This document shows, piece after piece, positions 40,247 through 64,000 of a DNA stretch of 64,000 bases (the first letter of the stretch is position 1; each line of letters starts with the position of its first letter). The position numbers and the translations under genes were made by a program. The notes under the pieces were generated by a model. The model was not told the DNA's origin, made no database searches, and saw nothing but the letters and a program-made list of their open reading frames with translations. The DNA lies in assembly GCA_963693365.1 (NCBI GenBank), contig CAVNZM010000002.1, positions 7,750,001 to 7,814,000 of the forward strand. Direction: 5' to 3'. The stretch is from Amoebidium appalachense (Eukaryota > Ichthyosporea).

Positions 40247-40646
40247 GGCTGATTGAGATAACTTCATACCTACGGTATTGTTTCTTGGGAGAGGGCAGTT
40301 TGGTATTGTAGTGAAAACGAGATGCTTGGGTGGCGAACAGTGCATTCGTGTGAAGCTGAGTTAGGAAGGAGGGCAGGCCGGGGGGGTAAGGGGGTGAGGG
40401 GCCCGGGAGGGGGGGGGGGGGGGGGGGTGGAGCGCAAAGTTCCACATTCCCTTCTCCCTGATTGGCAAGGCAAACAAGTACCGCGGAACTATTTACTGCT
40501 ACCAGGTGACGGATATGAAGGCTCTCCTCAAGAACAACAATGCGTGCGACATCCCGTTCTGCCTCTATCTCGGCGCGAATTGGCCTAAGGGAAACCCGAA
40601 TTTCCATAACTCTGCCTTCTTTGCTTTCTGGGACCTCAAGAAGTAG
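39153..40646 (+). pseudogene. CBM9/DOMON-like carbohydrate-binding protein, frame-damaged
   Basis: Two exons, about 39153-39503 and 40433-40646 (TAG), joined in phase 2 across a GTATGT donor and a GTGGAG acceptor. The first holds LYTDPDVPWELV, YTECDSDTWNNEVVEVFIT and HYWEFQVTPNGV. The second holds AKFHIPFSLIG, NPNFHNSAFFAFWDLKK and the stop. This order fits the CBM9-like beta-sandwich (D-x-VEVFI, E-F-x-V-x-P-x-G, IPF, N-FH). Two one-base shifts break exon one: in a G5 run at 39200-39204 and at about 39308-39316. Either this is a decayed copy or the assembly has indels. No signal peptide was found; the true start may lie in an unseen exon. Confidence 0.5.
39504..40432 (+). other. Intron of the CBM9-like gene with C, T and G runs
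   Basis: C runs (39599-39632, 39675-39695) begin about 95 bases after the donor; a T run (40124-40161) and an uninterrupted G run of more than 50 bases (40191-40245) follow, then another G run (40411-40427) up to the acceptor GTGGAG. Confidence 0.6.
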
Positions 40647-40730
40647 ATTTCATATATGAAAAGGCAAATTTTGGATTCTTTCTTTGCTTAAATTTCTGGG
40701 ACCTCAAGAAGTAGATGTGACCTATGAAAA
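40624..40730 (+). repeat. Tandem duplication of the stop-codon end of the CBM9-like gene
   Basis: The segment with TTCTGGGACCTCAAGAAG and its TAG recurs about 67 bp downstream (near 40693), followed in both copies by an ATATGAAAA/CTATGAAAA block. The second copy is in the 3' flank and is not needed for the gene. Confidence 0.85.
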
Positions 40731-41233
40731 CGTGAAAGTTTGGGCTATTTACTGATAAAGGGGTTTCCGAACACTTGAGAAAGGTTAGTATAATGACGCA
40801 AAACTTGAGATAACTTATGCTGAACACAATCCGGGGTCTTTTCAAGTAGTCTGTGTATATGCACCAAGTACTTACGGGCCACGATTCTATCGAATAGCAA
40901 ATGAAGTACCCAGGCCAACAATAATAACTCAAACAATGATTTACATACAGCTTTAAACAATGAAAAAACACTGCACAATACTGTACGCAAGTACGCATAG
41001 AGCCTGAGGGAAACCAATAAAAACTACGGCTCCCAACACAAAGTCACCAAATGTTATAGTAAGCTAGTAGTTGCTCGTGTCAATAGGTCAGGTGAATCTG
41101 GGATCGATATCATGATGCAAAAGTGACAAAGTTTGCCAGCGGGATGCAATGCGTGCTGGGTGATTCGATAAGGTTTACACAGTTCTAACTCAAATTTGCA
41201 CGTTCCACTGTGAACAACCACAGAGAGCCCCAG

Positions 41234-41271
<38 letters not shown>

Positions 41272-41334
41272 CCCCGCCCCGCCTGCAGGTCCTGTGGGTT
41301 CTTCTTCTGGGCTGCAGGCGTTTTTTTTTTTTTT

Positions 41335-41366
<32 letters not shown>

Positions 41367-41537
41367 GGACACCCCCCCCGTGCACCGTGACACGGAGACA
41401 CTGAGACACCCACCCACCCACATTGTGATACACACGTGCACACACACACCGTGACACACGACACACACAAACACACCTAGTGGCAAACGAGCACAAAATC
41501 CGAATGAGCACACAGACATGCACACATTCTCGCACAG

Positions 41538-41580
<43 letters not shown>
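40731..41580. repeat. Spacer with an inverted member of a dispersed G-run repeat family
   Basis: After about 490 bp of unique DNA, 41234-41270 is a C run. 41280-41545 reads, in reverse complement, like the repeat units at 57395-58690: a CAGAAGAAGAACCCACAGGACC block, G/T-run block, ACGGTG, TTGTGCTCGTTTGCCACTAGG-like block, and GAGAATGTGTGCATGTCTGTG. It ends in a C run (41539-41580). Confidence 0.65.
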
Positions 41581-41581
<1 letters not shown>

Positions 41582-41583
<2 letters not shown>

Positions 41584-41641
41584 GCCATCCCCCTCTGGGG
41601 CCCCCTCTCCACCCCCTCTCAGGGCCCTCTCCCCCCCCCCC

Positions 41642-41673
<32 letters not shown>

Positions 41674-41775
41674 AGATAGATAGAGAGCTATCTAGATAGA
41701 GAGAGAGAGAGAGAGAGAGAGGGAGAGGGCCCTGAGAGGCGTGGAGAGGGGGGCCCCAGAGGGGGAGAGGGGGGG
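41582..41775. repeat. Long near-perfect palindrome
   Basis: The left arm (about 41586-41674: CCCTCTGGGGCCCCCTCTCC, CAGGGCCCTCTC, CT repeats, CTATCTATCTAG) is mirrored by the right arm (about 41680-41770: TAGATAGAGAG, GA repeats, GAGAGGGCCCTGAGAG, GGAGAGGGGGGCCCCAGAG). Arms of roughly 80-90 bp with few mismatches and a short centre can extrude as a cruciform or fold as a hairpin RNA. GA-rich repeats continue to 41885. Confidence 0.85.
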
Positions 41776-42825
41776 GGGGGGGGGGAGAGAGAGAGAGAAA
41801 CTCAGAGAGAGAGAAAGAGGGAGGGAGAGGGAGAAAGAGAGAGAGAGAGGCGAGCCTCAGGGAGAGAGAGAAAGAGAGAGAGGGGGGCCGTTATAAGTTA
41901 CTTACGAGAGGAGACTGTAAGCACTGCCAATGCGTAGCACGTGCACATGAGCACGATCCTCAGCCTGGAACAGCTCAACTTGCAAGGCTATCCTGGGAGA
42001 AAGATGATAAATCTGCGGATAGATGGGGGGGCTAGGGATGGAAAAAAAAAGGGGATAGATCGTCGGGATAGTCAAGCACAGAGTCTGGCTCGGATTATCT
42101 GGGATATGATCTTTGATAATAATTAGGTCGAAGTTGGGATAGAGGAGGGTTTATGTACACTAGTGTACACGCCCTTGTCCCTCGGCCCAGGCGCCGCCGC
42201 GTGCCTAACTAGGCCTACAATATAGAAGTTTTTTGGAATCTGAGATACAGCCAGGAGACTTTTGGCGTAGAATAAATAGATGGACTCAATGCCATCTTCG
42301 AGCTGAATGAATGGATGAGCTTACCACTGCTACGGGAGAATAGGACAAAGCTAAGGAATGTGATCTGGCATTCCAGCACCTAATATTATATTAGCGCTGG
42401 CCCATGGACATTTTTAACGAATACATGGAGATGGGTACTAACTAGCACACCAGGCTCATCGGTTGTATACATAAATTAGGGTAAAAAAAAAGAAAAGCAA
42501 GAACGAAAAAAAAGAAAGGAAAGAAAAAAACTTCTCCACTTCCAAGAAATTTGGGTTTACATATTCATAGTTTGTGCCGTTTTTATTCTCCACTCCCACG
42601 CGTCTGGGGTTGCAATTGGCATGTGCCGGCACAAAGTGACTTTCGAAGTTATGACATATGCATAGCATTGCATACATGCGCAGTACAAACGGTCACTCAG
42701 AGACAAACAAACGTTTCACATCGGAGTTTTATCAGAGTACAGTACAACTTGATGATGGATGATAAACTTTGCCGAAAATAACTCATGACGTGCGTGTTTC
42801 TGGGCTCAATTCTCAGACTTTCGCT
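41776..42825 (+). promoter_or_regulatory. GA repeats, then upstream region of the secreted multidomain gene
   Basis: GA/G-rich DNA to 41885 is followed by about 940 bp of unique DNA up to the start codon. It contains no gene I recognise and presumably includes the promoter. No clear TATA box or other named site was identified. Confidence 0.35.

Positions 42826-64000
<21,175 letters not shown>

Noticed and set aside
40745-41017. 90-codon minus-strand frame with hydrophobic stretches
   Set aside because: No motif, no splice context, AT-rich spacer composition; expected by chance.

Overview
This window is nuclear DNA of a eukaryote, probably a protist. Genes are split by many spliceosomal introns (GT-AG, one probable GC-AG). 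The introns and spacers are full of long C or G runs and (CA)n/(GT)n tracts. The species cannot be named from sequence alone. C-rich introns recall the slime mould Physarum, but that is a weak guess; an ichthyosporean-type holozoan or an alga is not excluded. No rRNA, tRNA, CRISPR or bacterial-style operon was recognised.

Layout. Positions 1-11933 (+) hold most of a Helitron/Helentron-type rolling-circle transposon: a basic N-terminal repeat, a zinc-finger/Helitron N region, an HUH Rep split by an intron, a PIF1-like helicase with a frameshift, three copies of a 22-residue mini-exon, and an OTU cysteine-protease-like exon. Positions 12-24 kb are almost all repeats: CA/GT and GA/CT microsatellites, a ~50-bp tandem array, a higher-order CA repeat, and a foldback element of palindromic 21-bp units with ~40-bp inverted termini (20893-21337). 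A TLC-domain membrane protein gene lies on the minus strand (about 28004 down to 24892 or 24382). It is divergent from an 11-exon ornithine carbamoyltransferase gene on the plus strand (30380-38200). A frame-damaged CBM9/DOMON-like gene follows (39153-40646), then a long palindrome near 41.7 kb.

From 42826 to beyond the window end runs one large secreted-protein gene: signal peptide, PAN/Apple domains, PA14, von Willebrand D, EGF and calcium-binding EGF modules, and two more PAN domains. Most domains sit on their own phase 1-1 exon, the classic signature of exon shuffling. The intron that splits its PA14 domain contains a complete PAT/Ngaro-type tyrosine-recombinase retrotransposon (47774-51855) with split direct repeats A1-ORFs-B1-A2-B2.

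The most unusual general property is intron design. In at least 14 introns on both strands the sense strand changes to a C-rich run within a few to about 25 nucleotides of the 5' splice site. Several introns also carry tandem copies of their own donor region. Exon borders below were placed by hand from reading frame, splice dinucleotides, phase and family homology; none was checked against transcripts.
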